From Aquicoccus porphyridii (lineage in GTDB: Bacteria > Pseudomonadota > Alphaproteobacteria > Rhodobacterales > Rhodobacteraceae): a stretch of DNA of 64,000 nucleotides. The stretch spans positions 114,874-178,873 of the forward strand of contig NZ_VINQ01000008.1 in NCBI RefSeq assembly GCF_008369105.1, given 5' to 3'. Position numbers and translations under genes: made by a program. The notes beneath the pieces were generated by a model. The model was not told where the DNA came from. It was given only the letters and a program-made list of their open reading frames with translations, and did not search any database. This document shows positions 1 to 11,155 of this stretch, piece after piece. The first letter of the stretch is position 1. Every line of letters begins with the position of its first letter.

Positions 1-1
1 C

Positions 2-880
2 GACGGCAAGTATTTCGGGCGTGGCACCTGCGACATGAAGGGGTTTGACGCGCTGGCGCTTTGGGCGCTGGTCGAGGCGAAGTATCAGGGCGTGACGCGC
101 CCCCTTCAGATCGCGCTTTCCTATGACGAGGAAGTGGGCTGTGTCGGGGCGCCGCCGATGATCCGGGCGATGCAGGGGCCGATCCCCAGGGCGAGTGCCG
201 TGATCGTGGGCGAACCGTCGGAGATGCGCGCGGTCACGGGGCACAAGGGCGGGATCGGTATCGTCACGAATATCGTGGGGTTCGAGGTGCATTCGAGCCT
301 GATGCACACCGGGGTCAACGCGATCATGGAGGCGGCGAAGATCATCGACTGGACCAACCAGGTCAATGCCGAGGAGATGGCGCGCGAGCCGGATGAACTG
401 GCCGCGATGTTCGAGCCACCCTGGACGCTGGGCCATGTCGGCACGATTCAGGGCGGCACGGCCAACAATATCACGGCCAAGGATTGCCGGTTTACCCTAG
501 GCTATCGCGTGGTGCCGAGCCAGTCGGCCGAGGATTGGCGCGACCGATATATCGCCAAGCTGCGCGAGGTCGAGGCGGAGATGAAGAAGATCCGCCCCGA
601 GGCGCGCATCGACTTCGAGCAAGCCTTTGACGTGCCGGGGCTGGTACCGGAAGAGGATGGCGCGGCCGAGGCGTTGGCGCGGCGGCTGACCGGGGATAAC
701 GGAACCCACGTGGTGAGCTACGGCACCGAGGCCGGGCAGTTCCAGGCGGCGGGGTATTCGGCCGTGATCTGCGGCCCGGGCAGTATCGAACAGGCGCACC
801 AGCCCGACGAGTTCATCAGCGTGGCGCAGTTCAATGCGGGCCATGATTTCATGAAGGCATTGCTGCGGGAATTGGCGTGA
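2..880 (+). CDS. ArgE-like acetylornithine deacetylase, M20 family (5' end outside window)
   Basis: The reading frame is already open at the window edge, so the N-terminus with the first metal-binding histidine is missing. The retained part begins with DGKYFGRGTCDMKG, whose aspartate is the shared metal ligand of M20 deacetylases. SYDEEVGCVG follows and carries the catalytic glutamate. Near the C-terminus GTEAGQFQAAG and CGPGSIEQAHQPDEF are hallmarks of the ArgE/DapE branch. The family removes acetyl or other acyl groups from amino acids such as N-acetylornithine in the cytoplasm. The next gene starts inside its stop codon (GTGA overlap), and the two downstream genes are further M20 hydrolases. 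A catabolic N-acyl-amino-acid role is therefore as plausible as arginine biosynthesis. The family call is firm and the substrate is inferred. Confidence 0.85.
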   Translation, partial: DGKYFGRGTCDMKGFDALALWALVEAKYQGVTRPLQIALSYDEEVGCVGAPPMIRAMQGPIPRASAVIVGEPSEMRAVTGHKGGIGIVTNIVGFEVHSSLMHTGVNAIMEAAKIIDWTNQVNAEEMAREPDELAAMFEPPWTLGHVGTIQGGTANNITAKDCRFTLGYRVVPSQSAEDWRDRYIAKLREVEAEMKKIRPEARIDFEQAFDVPGLVPEEDGAAEALARRLTGDNGTHVVSYGTEAGQFQAAGYSAVICGPGSIEQAHQPDEFISVAQFNAGHDFMKALLRELA

Positions 881-2223
881 CCGGTTTTCCCATTGCGATG
901 GGGCAGGCGGTGGAACATGACGCGGCGCTGCCCGAAATGGCCGATGTGGTGATCATCGGGGGCGGTGTGATCGGGATCACTGCGGCATGGTATCTGGCCC
1001 GCAAGGGTCAGCGGGTGGTCGTGGTCGAAAAGGGCCGCGTGGCTGCCGAACAAAGCGCGCGCAACTGGGGCTGGATTCGCCAGACCGGGCGCGACCGCGC
1101 CGAGTTGCCGATCATGGTCGAGGCGCTGTCGCGCTGGCGCGAACTGGCCGAGGAAACGGGCGAGGATATCGGCCTGCGGAGCTGTGGGATCACGTTTCTC
1201 GGAGCGGACGAGACGAAACTGGCGGCGTTCGAGGCATGGTTGCCCGAGGCGCGCGCCAATGGCGTGGACAGCCGGATGATGAGCCAGGCCGAGCTGGCTA
1301 CGATGATGCCGGGTGCGGCGCGGGGTTGGGCCGGGGCGCTGCACACGCCCAGCGACATGTGCGCCGAACCGTTCGTGGCGGTGCCGGCGCTGGCGCGAGG
1401 GGCCATGCGTGCGGGTGTGACCATCATCGAGGGTTGCGCAGCGCGCGGGCTTGATATCGCGGCGGGGCGGGTTGCGGGGGTGGTGACCGAGAAGGGGCGC
1501 ATCGCTTGCGACCGGGTGCTGGTGGCGGCGGGGGCGTGGTCGGCGCTTTTCCTGCGGCGCGAGGGGGTGAAGATCCCGCAGCTTTCGGTGCGCTCGAACG
1601 TGTTGGCCACGGGGCCGGTGGCGGATGTGCATGGCGATGCGGCGGGCGAATCGGGCATGGCGTTTCGGCGGCGGGCGGATGGCGGCTATACGCTGGCTTC
1701 GTCTGGGTTCTACGAGTTCTGGATCGGGCCGGATGCGTTCCGCGCGCTGCCGCAGTATCGGCAGCTTCTGATGGGTGATCCGTTCGGGCCGCGCTATCGG
1801 CTGTTCGCACCCGAGGGCTATCCGGATGGCTGGGGCACGCCACGGCGCTGGTCGCTGGACGAGCAAAGCCCGTTCGAGCGGATGCGTATTCTTGACCCCG
1901 CGCCGAACGAGCGGGCGCTGACCGACGTGCTGCGGCGGTTCGAGGAGACCTTTCCGGCGCTGGGAAAAGTGCCGGTGGCGCGCAAATGGGCGGGGATGAT
2001 CGACACCATGCCCGACGTGGTGCCGGTGGTGGATGAGGCGGCAAAACTGCCGGGGCTGTTCATCTGCACCGGCATGTGCGGGCATGGGTTCGGGATTGGC
2101 CCGGGGTTCGGGCGGATCATGGCCGATCTGATGTGCGGCGAGACGCCGGGGCATGATCTGGGCCGGTTCCGTTTGTCGCGTTTTTCCGACGGCTCGAAAC
2201 TGGAGCTGGGCCCCGATCTCTGA
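877..2223 (+). CDS. FAD-dependent oxidoreductase, DadA-like
   Basis: This 448-residue protein has an N-terminal Rossmann dinucleotide site, VVIIGGGVIG, at about residues 24-33. The C-terminal GMCGHGFGIGPGFG stretch is typical of the DAO/DadA family (D-amino-acid dehydrogenases, sarcosine- and glycine-oxidase-like enzymes). These flavoproteins oxidise the C-N bond of amino acids or secondary amines. The GTG start overlaps the preceding stop by four bases (GTGA). An alternative ATG lies at 898. Translational coupling to an ArgE-like deacetylase, with M20 amidohydrolases downstream, suggests a shared pathway for a modified amino acid. The substrate cannot be read from the sequence. Confidence 0.85.
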   Translation: MTGFPIAMGQAVEHDAALPEMADVVIIGGGVIGITAAWYLARKGQRVVVVEKGRVAAEQSARNWGWIRQTGRDRAELPIMVEALSRWRELAEETGEDIGLRSCGITFLGADETKLAAFEAWLPEARANGVDSRMMSQAELATMMPGAARGWAGALHTPSDMCAEPFVAVPALARGAMRAGVTIIEGCAARGLDIAAGRVAGVVTEKGRIACDRVLVAAGAWSALFLRREGVKIPQLSVRSNVLATGPVADVHGDAAGESGMAFRRRADGGYTLASSGFYEFWIGPDAFRALPQYRQLLMGDPFGPRYRLFAPEGYPDGWGTPRRWSLDEQSPFERMRILDPAPNERALTDVLRRFEETFPALGKVPVARKWAGMIDTMPDVVPVVDEAAKLPGLFICTGMCGHGFGIGPGFGRIMADLMCGETPGHDLGRFRLSRFSDGSKLELGPDL

Positions 2224-2285
2224 CCCCCCCCTTGCCCATGCCGGTGAGGGGAGTAAGTTCAACGCTGCGCAACAGGAGAGACACC

Positions 2286-3449
2286 ATGCCCGTCAAGAAT
2301 CGCCTGGCCGAAATGCAGCAAGACATCGCCGGGTGGCGACATCATCTGCATGCCAACCCGGAACTGCGGTTCGAGGAGTACGAAACCGCCGGTTTCGTGG
2401 CCGGAAAGCTGCGCGACTTTGGCTGTGACGAGGTGGTCGAGGGTGTCGGCGGCACGGGTGTTGTCGGGGTGATCCGGGGGCAGGGCGGTGGCGATCGTGC
2501 GATTGGCTTTCGCGCCGACATGGACGCATTGCCCATAAATGAGGCGACCGGGTCGGCACATGCCTCGACCCGGCCCGGCAAGATGCATGCCTGTGGCCAT
2601 GACGGGCATACCGCGATGCTTCTGGGGGCGGCGAAATACCTGTCCGAGACGCGCAATTTCGACGGCTCGGTCGTGTTGCTGTTCCAGCCCGCCGAAGAGG
2701 GTGGCGGTGGCGCGAGGGCAATGGTCGATGCGGGCGTGATGGAGCGTTGGAACGTGGCCGAGGTTTACGGGCTGCACAACTGGCCCGGGATGCCGGTGGG
2801 CCATTTCGCGATGCGTCCGGGGCCACAGATGGCCGCGCCGGACAAGTTCGAAATCCTCGTGCGGGGCAAGGGCGGGCATGGCGCGATGCCGCATCTGGGG
2901 GTCGATACGGTGCTGGCCGCGTCGCAGATCGTGCAGGCGCTGCAATCCATCGCGTCGCGCAATGTCGATCCGCTCGAAAACGTGGTGGTGTCGGTTTGCG
3001 GGTTTCGCAGCGAGAGCGACACCTACAACGTGCTGCCCGACAGCGTGACGCTCAAGGGGACGGTGCGGACGTTGAAGCCCGAGGTGCAGACGCTGGTGCG
3101 CGAGCGGATGGAGGTGCTGGCGCGGCTGACGGCGCAGGCGCACGGGGCCGAGGCCGAGTTGACCTATATCGCCGACCGGGTGGTTCTGGTGAACGATCCG
3201 CAAGGCGTCGAGAACGCGGCCCATGCCGCGCGGCGGATTTCGGATGCGGTCGAGACCGAGATGACCCCGGTGATGGGCGGCGAGGATTTCGCCGATATGC
3301 TCGATGCGCGACCGGGGGCCTATATTTTCATCGGCAACGGGGCGAGTGCCGATCTGCATAACCCGAAATACGAATTCAACGACGAGGCGATCCCGTTCGG
3401 CACGAGCTGGTTTGCCGAACTGGCCGAGACGCGGATGCCGCTGGGCTGA
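2286..3449 (+). CDS. M20D amidohydrolase (hippurate hydrolase/IAA-amino acid hydrolase-like), copy 1
   Basis: The 387-residue product shows the M20D metal site: GFRADMDALP around 74-83, HACGHDGH at 101-108, the catalytic glutamate pair in FQPAEEGGGG around 133-142, and VMGGEDF near 340. The family hydrolyses N-acyl amino acids (hippurate, N-acetyl-amino acids, indoleacetyl-amino acids) in the cytoplasm. The start at 2286 is chosen because AGGAG lies about 8 bases upstream and because the product then begins MPVKNR exactly like its neighbour. An upstream in-frame ATG at 2232 would add 18 residues without a comparable ribosome site. It is followed 28 bases later by a close paralogue. The precise substrate is unknown. 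Confidence 0.88.
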   Translation: MPVKNRLAEMQQDIAGWRHHLHANPELRFEEYETAGFVAGKLRDFGCDEVVEGVGGTGVVGVIRGQGGGDRAIGFRADMDALPINEATGSAHASTRPGKMHACGHDGHTAMLLGAAKYLSETRNFDGSVVLLFQPAEEGGGGARAMVDAGVMERWNVAEVYGLHNWPGMPVGHFAMRPGPQMAAPDKFEILVRGKGGHGAMPHLGVDTVLAASQIVQALQSIASRNVDPLENVVVSVCGFRSESDTYNVLPDSVTLKGTVRTLKPEVQTLVRERMEVLARLTAQAHGAEAELTYIADRVVLVNDPQGVENAAHAARRISDAVETEMTPVMGGEDFADMLDARPGAYIFIGNGASADLHNPKYEFNDEAIPFGTSWFAELAETRMPLG

Positions 3450-3477
3450 GACATAGCAACAAGAAGGAAAGACAAAG

Positions 3478-4641
3478 ATGCCAGTCAAGAACCGCTTTGC
3501 GGAGCTGCACGGGGAAATCACCGAATGGCGACGCGATATCCATCAACATCCCGAGATCCTGTTCGATACGCACCGGACATCGGCGTTGGTCGCCGAGAAG
3601 CTGCGCGAATTCGGCTGTGACGAGGTGGTGGAAGGAATCGGGCGCACCGGGGTCGTGGGCGTGATCAAGGGCAAGAGCGACAAGTCGGGCAAAACCATCG
3701 GGTTGCGGGCCGACATGGATGCGCTTCCGATGGATGAGGCGACGGGGCTCGACTATGCGTCGAAGACGCCGGGCGCGATGCATGCCTGTGGCCATGACGG
3801 GCATACCGCGATGCTTCTGGGGGCGGCGAAACATCTTGCCGAGACGCGCAATTTCGACGGCACGGCGGTGGTGATCTTTCAGCCCGCCGAGGAAGGCGGC
3901 GGCGGCGGCAAGGAGATGTGCGACGACGGGATGATGAAGCGGTTCAACATTCACGAGGTTTACGGGATGCACAATTGGCCGGGCTTGCCGGTGGGGGCGT
4001 TCGCGATCCGCTCGGGGCCGTTCTTTGCCGCGGCGGACCGGTTCAACATCACCTTCGAGGGCCTTGGCGGCCATGCCGCCAAGCCGCATGAGACGGTCGA
4101 CACCACGGTGATGGCGGCGCAGGCGGTCACGGCGCTTCAGACCATCGCCAGCCGCAATGCCGATCCGATTGATCGGGTCGTGGTGTCGGTCACGTCGTTC
4201 GAGACCTCGTCGAAAGCGTTCAACGTGATCCCGCAGCAGGTCGAGCTGAAGGGCACGGTGCGGACCATGAGCCCCGAGATGCGCGACCTTGCCGAACGCC
4301 GGATTTCCGAGATTTGCCAAGGGATTGCGGCCACGTTCGGGGGGCGGGCCGAGATCGACTATCTGCGCAGCTACCCGGTGATGGAGAACCATCCCGAGCA
4401 GACAGATTTCGCGATCGAGGTGGCGAAATCCATCTCGGGCGATTGCGGCGAGGCGCCGTTGGTGATGGGGGGCGAGGATTTCGCCTTCATGCTGGAGGAA
4501 CGGCCGGGGGCCTATATCCTGCTGGGCAATGGCGACACGGCGATGGTGCACCACCCCAAGTACAACTTCAATGACGAGGCGATTCCGGCGGGCTGTTCAT
4601 GGTTCACGGAAATGGTCGAAAAGCGGATGCCTGCCGCGTAA
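3478..4641 (+). CDS. M20D amidohydrolase, tandem copy 2
   Basis: This is a second 387-residue M20D hydrolase with the same motifs as the upstream copy (LRADMDALP, HACGHDGH at 102-109, FQPAEEGGGGG, VMGGEDF). It shares the MPVKNR start and a long identical DNA block around the metal site. The ribosome site is AAGGAAAG before the ATG. Tandem paralogues with conserved metal ligands suggest two related acyl-amino-acid substrates or simple dosage. The gene runs toward moaA on the opposite strand, and a strong hairpin lies in the 46-base gap. The family is certain and the substrate unknown. Confidence 0.88.
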   Translation: MPVKNRFAELHGEITEWRRDIHQHPEILFDTHRTSALVAEKLREFGCDEVVEGIGRTGVVGVIKGKSDKSGKTIGLRADMDALPMDEATGLDYASKTPGAMHACGHDGHTAMLLGAAKHLAETRNFDGTAVVIFQPAEEGGGGGKEMCDDGMMKRFNIHEVYGMHNWPGLPVGAFAIRSGPFFAAADRFNITFEGLGGHAAKPHETVDTTVMAAQAVTALQTIASRNADPIDRVVVSVTSFETSSKAFNVIPQQVELKGTVRTMSPEMRDLAERRISEICQGIAATFGGRAEIDYLRSYPVMENHPEQTDFAIEVAKSISGDCGEAPLVMGGEDFAFMLEERPGAYILLGNGDTAMVHHPKYNFNDEAIPAGCSWFTEMVEKRMPAA

Positions 4642-4653
4642 GGCATTGAAAAC

Positions 4654-4684
4654 AAAGGGCGGGGGTGATGTGACCCTGCCCTTT
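4654..4684. terminator. bidirectional terminator between the M20D gene and moaA
   Basis: AAAGGGC followed by a G-run pairs with ACCCTGCCCTTT around a GATGTG loop. There is an A-run on the left and a T-run on the right, so the hairpin can act for both converging genes. The stem has one mismatch and a bulge. Confidence 0.7.
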
Positions 4685-4687
4685 GGC

Positions 4688-5695
4688 CTATCCGCCTGTG
4701 TGGCTCATGTGGCGGGGCATCTGGCCCGAGACGTCCTGCCGCGAATAATCGAAATCATGGCCCTTGGGCTTGCGCGCGATGGCGGCGCGGATCGCCGCTT
4801 CGAGCGGCGCGTCGCTGTCGGGGTGATTGCGCAGGGGCACGCGCAGGTCGGCCTGATCCTCTTGTCCGAGGCACATGAAAAGTTCGCCCGTGCAGGTGAG
4901 GCGGACGCGGTTGCAGCTTTCGCAGAAATTATGCGTGAGCGGCGTGATGAAACCTATCTTCTGACCGGTTTCATTGATCTTAACATAGCGCGCAGGTCCG
5001 CCCGAGCGCTCGGCGAGGTCGGTGAGCGTGTAGCGTGATTCGAGTTTTGCGCGCAGATCCTTGAGCGACCAGTATTGATCGAGCCGGTCCTCGTTGCCGA
5101 TGTCGCCCATCGGCATGACCTCGATCCAGGTGAGGTCCATGTCGCGGGCGGCGGCCCATTCGGTCAGATCGAACAGTTCGACATCGTTGAAACCCTTGAG
5201 CGCGACGGCGTTGATCTTGACCCTCAGGCCCGCCTCTTGCGCCGCGTCGATCCCGCGCAGCACGTTGTCGAGCTTGCCCCAGCGGGTGATCGCGGCGAAT
5301 TTGTCGGGGTCGAGCGTGTCGAGTGAAATGTTCACCCGGCGCACGCCGGCATCGTACAAGTCCTTGGAAAAGCGGTGTAACTGGCTGCCATTGGTGGTCA
5401 GCGTCAATTCCCTGAGCGCGCCGGAGTCGAGATGGCGGGTCATCGAGCGGAAAAACGTCATGATGTCGCGCCGCACCAGCGGCTCACCGCCGGTGATGCG
5501 CAGTTTCTCGACACCGAGGCGGATGAAGGTGGAACACATCCGGTCAAGCTCTTCCAGCGTCAGGAGTTCCTTCTTGGGCAGGAAGGTCATGTTCTCGGAC
5601 ATGCAATAGACGCAGCGAAAATCGCAGCGGTCGGTCACCGAGACGCGCAGGTAGGAGATGGCGCGCTGGAATGGGTCGATCAGGGGTGCTGTCAT
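4688..5695 (-). CDS. moaA: GTP 3',8-cyclase MoaA
   Basis: MoaA is a radical-SAM enzyme of the first step of molybdenum cofactor synthesis, converting GTP to 3',8-cyclo-7,8-dihydro-GTP in the cytoplasm. The 335-residue protein has the N-terminal cluster motif with C24, C28 and C31 (CDFRCVYC). The C-terminal second cluster lies in [20 protein letters not shown]. The terminal Gly-Gly (HTGG) is needed for activity in characterised Moa[12 protein letters not shown] is the glycine-rich SAM-contacting strand. It stands alone, divergent from a lipoprotein gene 88 bases away, with no other moa gene in the window. No strong Shine-Dalgarno is visible before the ATG. Confidence 0.97.
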   Translation of the reverse strand: MTAPLIDPFQRAISYLRVSVTDRCDFRCVYCMSENMTFLPKKELLTLEELDRMCSTFIRLGVEKLRITGGEPLVRRDIMTFFRSMTRHLDSGALRELTLTTNGSQLHRFSKDLYDAGVRRVNISLDTLDPDKFAAITRWGKLDNVLRGIDAAQEAGLRVKINAVALKGFNDVELFDLTEWAAARDMDLTWIEVMPMGDIGNEDRLDQYWSLKDLRAKLESRYTLTDLAERSGGPARYVKINETGQKIGFITPLTHNFCESCNRVRLTCTGELFMCLGQEDQADLRVPLRNHPDSDAPLEAAIRAAIARKPKGHDFDYSRQDVSGQMPRHMSHTGG

Positions 5696-5783
5696 GACAC
5701 AAGGAACCTATGCGTGGGCGGTGCCACGCGCAAGGGCGATCTGCGCGATTGATGGAGCAGGGGGAAGGGCGTAACCTGTCCCC

Positions 5784-6290
5784 ATGAAACAGCGGTTCGT
5801 GAGTGTTGGTGTGGCGGTTTTCCTGGCAGGATGCGGGGAAATCATGCCTATGGAACAGGGGGTTGCGCCCGATGGCGGCGGCGAGCCGCAGGTCCGCCCG
5901 GTGGCGCGGCCAGGGGAGGCGGATGCCGCGGTGCGCCCGTCCATGCGGACCCGGACGGTCGAGGAGTTCGACACCACCAGCGCCGAGGAAAGGCAGGCGG
6001 CCGAGCGTGCCGGGCAGACGGCGCAGGCTGGCGGGCAGGGGCGCAGCCTTGGGCGCACCATCGCGTCGCTGGGCGATCCGGCGCGGCCGGGCCTGTGGAT
6101 CGAGACGCCGCTTGTTTCCGCCGCGGGGCAGGGGCGCGTGATTTTTCCCAGCAATGGCAAGGCGGTAGAGCTTGACCTGATCCCGATTGATGCACCGCGT
6201 GGCGCCGGAAGCCGCATGTCACTGGCCGCTTTTCGGGTGATCGAGGCGCCGCTGACCGACCTGCCAGAGGTCGAGGTTTACAGTGAGTGA
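5784..6290 (+). CDS. putative lipoprotein, conserved hypothetical
   Basis: This 168-residue protein begins with a short hydrophobic signal and a lipobox (FLAGC, Cys17), so it is predicted to be lipidated and membrane-anchored in the periplasm. The region after the cysteine is rich in Gly, Pro, Arg and Ala and looks disordered up to about residue 85. The C-terminal half (LIETPLVSAAGQG region, PSNGKAVELDLIP) looks like a small beta-rich domain. I recognise no catalytic motif. It is divergent from moaA and converges on the AlkD-like gene. Function unknown. Confidence 0.7.
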   Translation: MKQRFVSVGVAVFLAGCGEIMPMEQGVAPDGGGEPQVRPVARPGEADAAVRPSMRTRTVEEFDTTSAEERQAAERAGQTAQAGGQGRSLGRTIASLGDPARPGLWIETPLVSAAGQGRVIFPSNGKAVELDLIPIDAPRGAGSRMSLAAFRVIEAPLTDLPEVEVYSE

Positions 6291-6307
6291 CCGCACCGTC
6301 CCGCCGG

Positions 6308-6383
6308 GTTAACGCGGGGTTTCGGTGTAAATCCGGGGGGTGATCCCCGGCTGCTGCCCGGCTGTTGGGCGTGCACCGCCGCG
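6308..6383. repeat. GTTAAC/G-run/11-mer intergenic repeat, copy 1
   Basis: GTTAAC at 6308-6313 is followed 27 bases later (start to start) by GGGGGGTGA at 6335. After exactly three more bases come two 11-bp units (CCGGCTGCTGC, CCGGCTGTTGG) at 6347-6368. The tail GCGTGCACCGCCGCG is shared with copy 4. It sits between converging genes (lipoprotein and AlkD-like). No function is known to me. Confidence 0.75.
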
Positions 6384-6447
6384 ATGCAGCGAAACGGGCG
6401 GCCGAAATGGTAAAGGCTGCGCGCGGCGGCGACGCGTGTGCAGGATC

Positions 6448-7125
6448 TCATGGCAGGTATTTCCCCGCCTCCTTGCGGGCAAACGGTTTCATTCGCGCCC
6501 CGTGGGCGTCGAGGAAGGCACGGCTTCTGGCGGGGTCGTGTTTCGAAAGATCGCGCAGCCACCAGGCCACGGCTTTCTGGATGAACCAGTCCGGATCATC
6601 GACGTAAGAGGCGGCCCACCCCAGCACCCTGTCGCGGAGTGCCAGATCATCCGGGCCGGGGTGGTTCTGCCGGGTCCAGGGCAGGGTAATGACCAGTGCT
6701 GCGCGGCGCGTCCACATATGGTCGGACCGGGTCCAGGGCTCGACCGCGTCGAGCCGCGCGGGGTCGGCGACGAGACGTTTCTGCCCGGCAATGCAGGCGT
6801 GATCGGCAATTGCCCAACTGTCGAAATCGGGCACCCAGCCCTGGATCAGCGCCCAGGCGGCGGCGTCGGGGCGGATGCGGGCCTGGGTCAGCAGCTTGGC
6901 GGCGGCGATGCGGGCCTCGAAGATATCGGTCTGCCAGAGCTGATCGGCGAGGGTGACGCGCTCGTCCACGGTGAGCGACCGGCGCCACGCCTTGGCAAGG
7001 TCGTTCAGCGCGGGGTTGGGGATGCCCAGCACTTCGCGGCCCTGCTTGTGATAGGCTTTCTGGCCCTCGGCGCGACCGGGTTCGATATGGGCGCGCAGCT
7101 GGTCGAGGGCATCGGAAAGGGTCAT
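6448..7125 (-). CDS. DNA alkylation repair protein, AlkD-like HEAT-repeat family
   Basis: The 225-residue, Trp-rich and helix-rich protein resembles the AlkD/AlkC-type DNA glycosylase family: KQGREVLGIPNPALNDLAK near the start, TDIFEARIAAAKLL, FDSWAIADHAC, and WFIQKAVAWWLRDLSK near the end. Family members excise N3- and N7-alkyl purines using tandem HEAT-like helices. The motif order fits, but I cannot verify the catalytic Asp/Trp pair without alignment. It starts 6 bases after glmS ends on the same strand, so it is probably the last gene of the glmU-glmS transcript. No strong ribosome site is seen; coupling to glmS translation is likely. Confidence 0.75.
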   Translation of the reverse strand: MTLSDALDQLRAHIEPGRAEGQKAYHKQGREVLGIPNPALNDLAKAWRRSLTVDERVTLADQLWQTDIFEARIAAAKLLTQARIRPDAAAWALIQGWVPDFDSWAIADHACIAGQKRLVADPARLDAVEPWTRSDHMWTRRAALVITLPWTRQNHPGPDDLALRDRVLGWAASYVDDPDWFIQKAVAWWLRDLSKHDPARSRAFLDAHGARMKPFARKEAGKYLP

Positions 7126-7131
7126 CGCGGA

Positions 7132-8954
<1,823 letters not shown>

Positions 8955-8955
<1 letters not shown>

Positions 8956-10310
8956 TATCCAGCCTCCTTATCGCGTTTTGCTTTCTTGGATTTCAACATT
9001 TCGAACAATTTGCGCGCCAGCCCCGGCTTGTTGACCTGCTCGGCGCGACCGACGGCCAGCGCCGCATCGGGCACGTCGCGGGTGACCACGGTGCCGGAAC
9101 CGGTCATCGCGTCGTCACCGACCCGGACCGGGGCGACAAGCATGGTGTTCGAGCCGATGAAGGCGCGCGCGCCGATTTCGGTGCGGTGTTTCATCACGCC
9201 GTCATAGTTGCAGGTGATCGTGCCCGCGCCGATATTGGTGCCCGCGCCGATGCTGGCATCCCCGAGATAGCTGAGGTGATTGGCCTTGGCCCCCTCGGCG
9301 AGCGTGGCGTTCTTGATCTCGACGAAATTGCCGACATGGACGTTTTCGGAAAGTTCCGCGCCGGGGCGCAGCCGTGCATAGGGGCCGACCACGGCACCGC
9401 GCGAGACGTGGCAGCCTTCGAGATGGGAAAAGGCGCGGATGCGGGCGCCGGATTCGACGGTCACATCGGGGCCGAAGATCACGTTGGGTTCGATCACCGT
9501 GTCGCGGCCGATCACCGTGTCATGGGCGAAGAACACGGTTTCGGGGGCGGTGAGGGTGATGCCGTTTTCCAGCGCCTCGGCGCGGGCACGGGCCTGGAAC
9601 GCCGCCTCGGCCCGGGCCAGTTGGTCGCGGGAGTTGACGCCCATCGTCTCGGCCTCATCGCAGGTGACGGCGCTGGCGGACAGCCCCCGATCGCGGGCGA
9701 TGGCGACGATATCGGTGAGATAGTATTCCCGGCTGGCATTGTCGTTGCTGACGGCATCGAGCAGGTCGAAAAGCGTGTCGGCCGAGGCCGCGATAACGCC
9801 GCTGTTGCAAAGGGTTATGGTGCGCTCTTCGTCGGAGGCGTCCTTGTATTCGACGATCCGCTCCAGCATCTCGCCCTGCATCACGAGGCGCCCGTAGCGG
9901 CCCGGATCGGCCGGTTCGAACCCCAGCACGACGACATCATGGCGCGCCCGCGCCTCGGCCATGCGTTCGAGCGTTTCGGGGCGGATGAAGGGTGTATCGC
10001 CATAAAGCACGATCACGTCACCCGATGCCCCCTTGAGCGCCTCGCGGGCACAGAGCACCGCATGGCCGGTGCCAAGCTGTTCGGACTGGATCACCACCTG
10101 TGCCGTGTCATCGAAGGCCTGCGCCGCGGCGGCGACCGCGTCGGCCCCCACGCCGGCGACGACGACGGTGCGTTCGGGGGCGAGCGCGGCACCGGATTTC
10201 ATCGCGTGGACCAGAAGCGGCGCGCCAGCCACAGGATGCAGCACCTTTGGCAGATCGGAGTTCATGCGCGTGCCTTGCCCGGCGGCGAGGATAATCAGGT
10301 TGGTGCTCAT
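8955..10310 (-). CDS. glmU: bifunctional UDP-GlcNAc pyrophosphorylase/glucosamine-1-P acetyltransferase GlmU
   Basis: GlmU acetylates glucosamine-1-phosphate and then uridylylates it to UDP-GlcNAc. The 451-residue protein has the N-terminal pyrophosphorylase signature LAAGQGTRMNSDLPKVLHP. After about residue 250 comes a left-handed beta-helix of hexapeptide repeats with the acetyltransferase segment (NFVEIKNATLAEGAKANHLSYLGD split across repeats). The start at 10310 gives MSTNLIILAAGQG, placing the nucleotide loop where family members have it. The frame remains open upstream but that stretch has no coding character. It leads the glmU-glmS unit and is divergent from the HAD gene across about 130 bases. 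Confidence 0.97.
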
Positions 10311-10442
10311 CAACGATTCTCTTGTTAATACATTGGCGCCCGTTTTATCCGGCTGGTATCGCATGACAAGGGCGCGAATCTTCAAGATAGTTTGCGACGT
10401 GTAACAGGGGCAGGCGGGTTTTCGCCGGGAAGGGGCAGGCAG

Positions 10443-11105
10443 ATGAAATCGGTGATTTTCGATCTCGACGGAACATTGGCGGACACGTCGGGCGATCTGA
10501 TCGCGGCGGCGAATGCCTGTTTCCGGGCGATGGGGGCGGGCGATCTGCTGGTCCCGGGGCGCGATGCGGGCACTGCCCTGCGCGGGGGCAAGGCGATGCT
10601 GCGGCTGGGATTTGCCCGGATGGGCGGCCCGCGCGAAGACGAGATCGAGGCGTGGTATCCGCGCCTGCTCGAGGAATACGCGGGCGCCATCGACCGGCAC
10701 ACCGTGCTTTACCCCGGGGCGATGGCGGCGGTCGAGCTGTTGGCGCGGGCGGGCTACGGCGTGGGGATCTGCACCAACAAGCCCGAGGCGCTGGCCGAGC
10801 GGCTGATGGTGAGCCTCGGTGCACGCGCGGCTTTCGGCGCACTGGTGGGGGCCGATACGCTGGCGGTGCGCAAGCCCGACCCCGCGCCGCTGCGCGAGGC
10901 GGCGCGACGGTTGGGCGGCGATCCGGCGCGCTGTCTTCTGGTGGGTGACAGCGACACCGACCGCCTGACCGCCCGGGCGGCGGGCGTGCCGTCGGTCCTG
11001 GTGACGTTCGGGCCATCGGGTGCGGATATGGCGGCACTGGCGCCCGAGGCGATGATCGACAGCTACGAGGAATTGCCCGGCGTGGTGGAGCGATTGCTGG
11101 TATAA
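10443..11105 (+). CDS. gph: HAD-family hydrolase, phosphoglycolate phosphatase-like
   Basis: The 220-residue protein carries HAD motif I FDLDGTLADT at residues 6-15, motif II CTNK near 112, and motifs III/IV KPDP and VGDSDTD. This pattern and the helical cap fit phosphoglycolate phosphatase (Gph), which clears 2-phosphoglycolate, though related HADs act on other phosphomonoesters. The start at 10443 is preferred because AAGGGGCAGG precedes it and the first HAD strand then begins at residue 2. An in-frame ATG at 10392 adds 17 unlikely residues. Divergent from glmU. Confidence 0.85.
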   Translation: MKSVIFDLDGTLADTSGDLIAAANACFRAMGAGDLLVPGRDAGTALRGGKAMLRLGFARMGGPREDEIEAWYPRLLEEYAGAIDRHTVLYPGAMAAVELLARAGYGVGICTNKPEALAERLMVSLGARAAFGALVGADTLAVRKPDPAPLREAARRLGGDPARCLLVGDSDTDRLTARAAGVPSVLVTFGPSGADMAALAPEAMIDSYEELPGVVERLLV

Positions 11106-11155
11106 GCGGCGCATGTGCCGTTGACGCGCCGCGCGGCGTGGCGCAGAAATATCCC

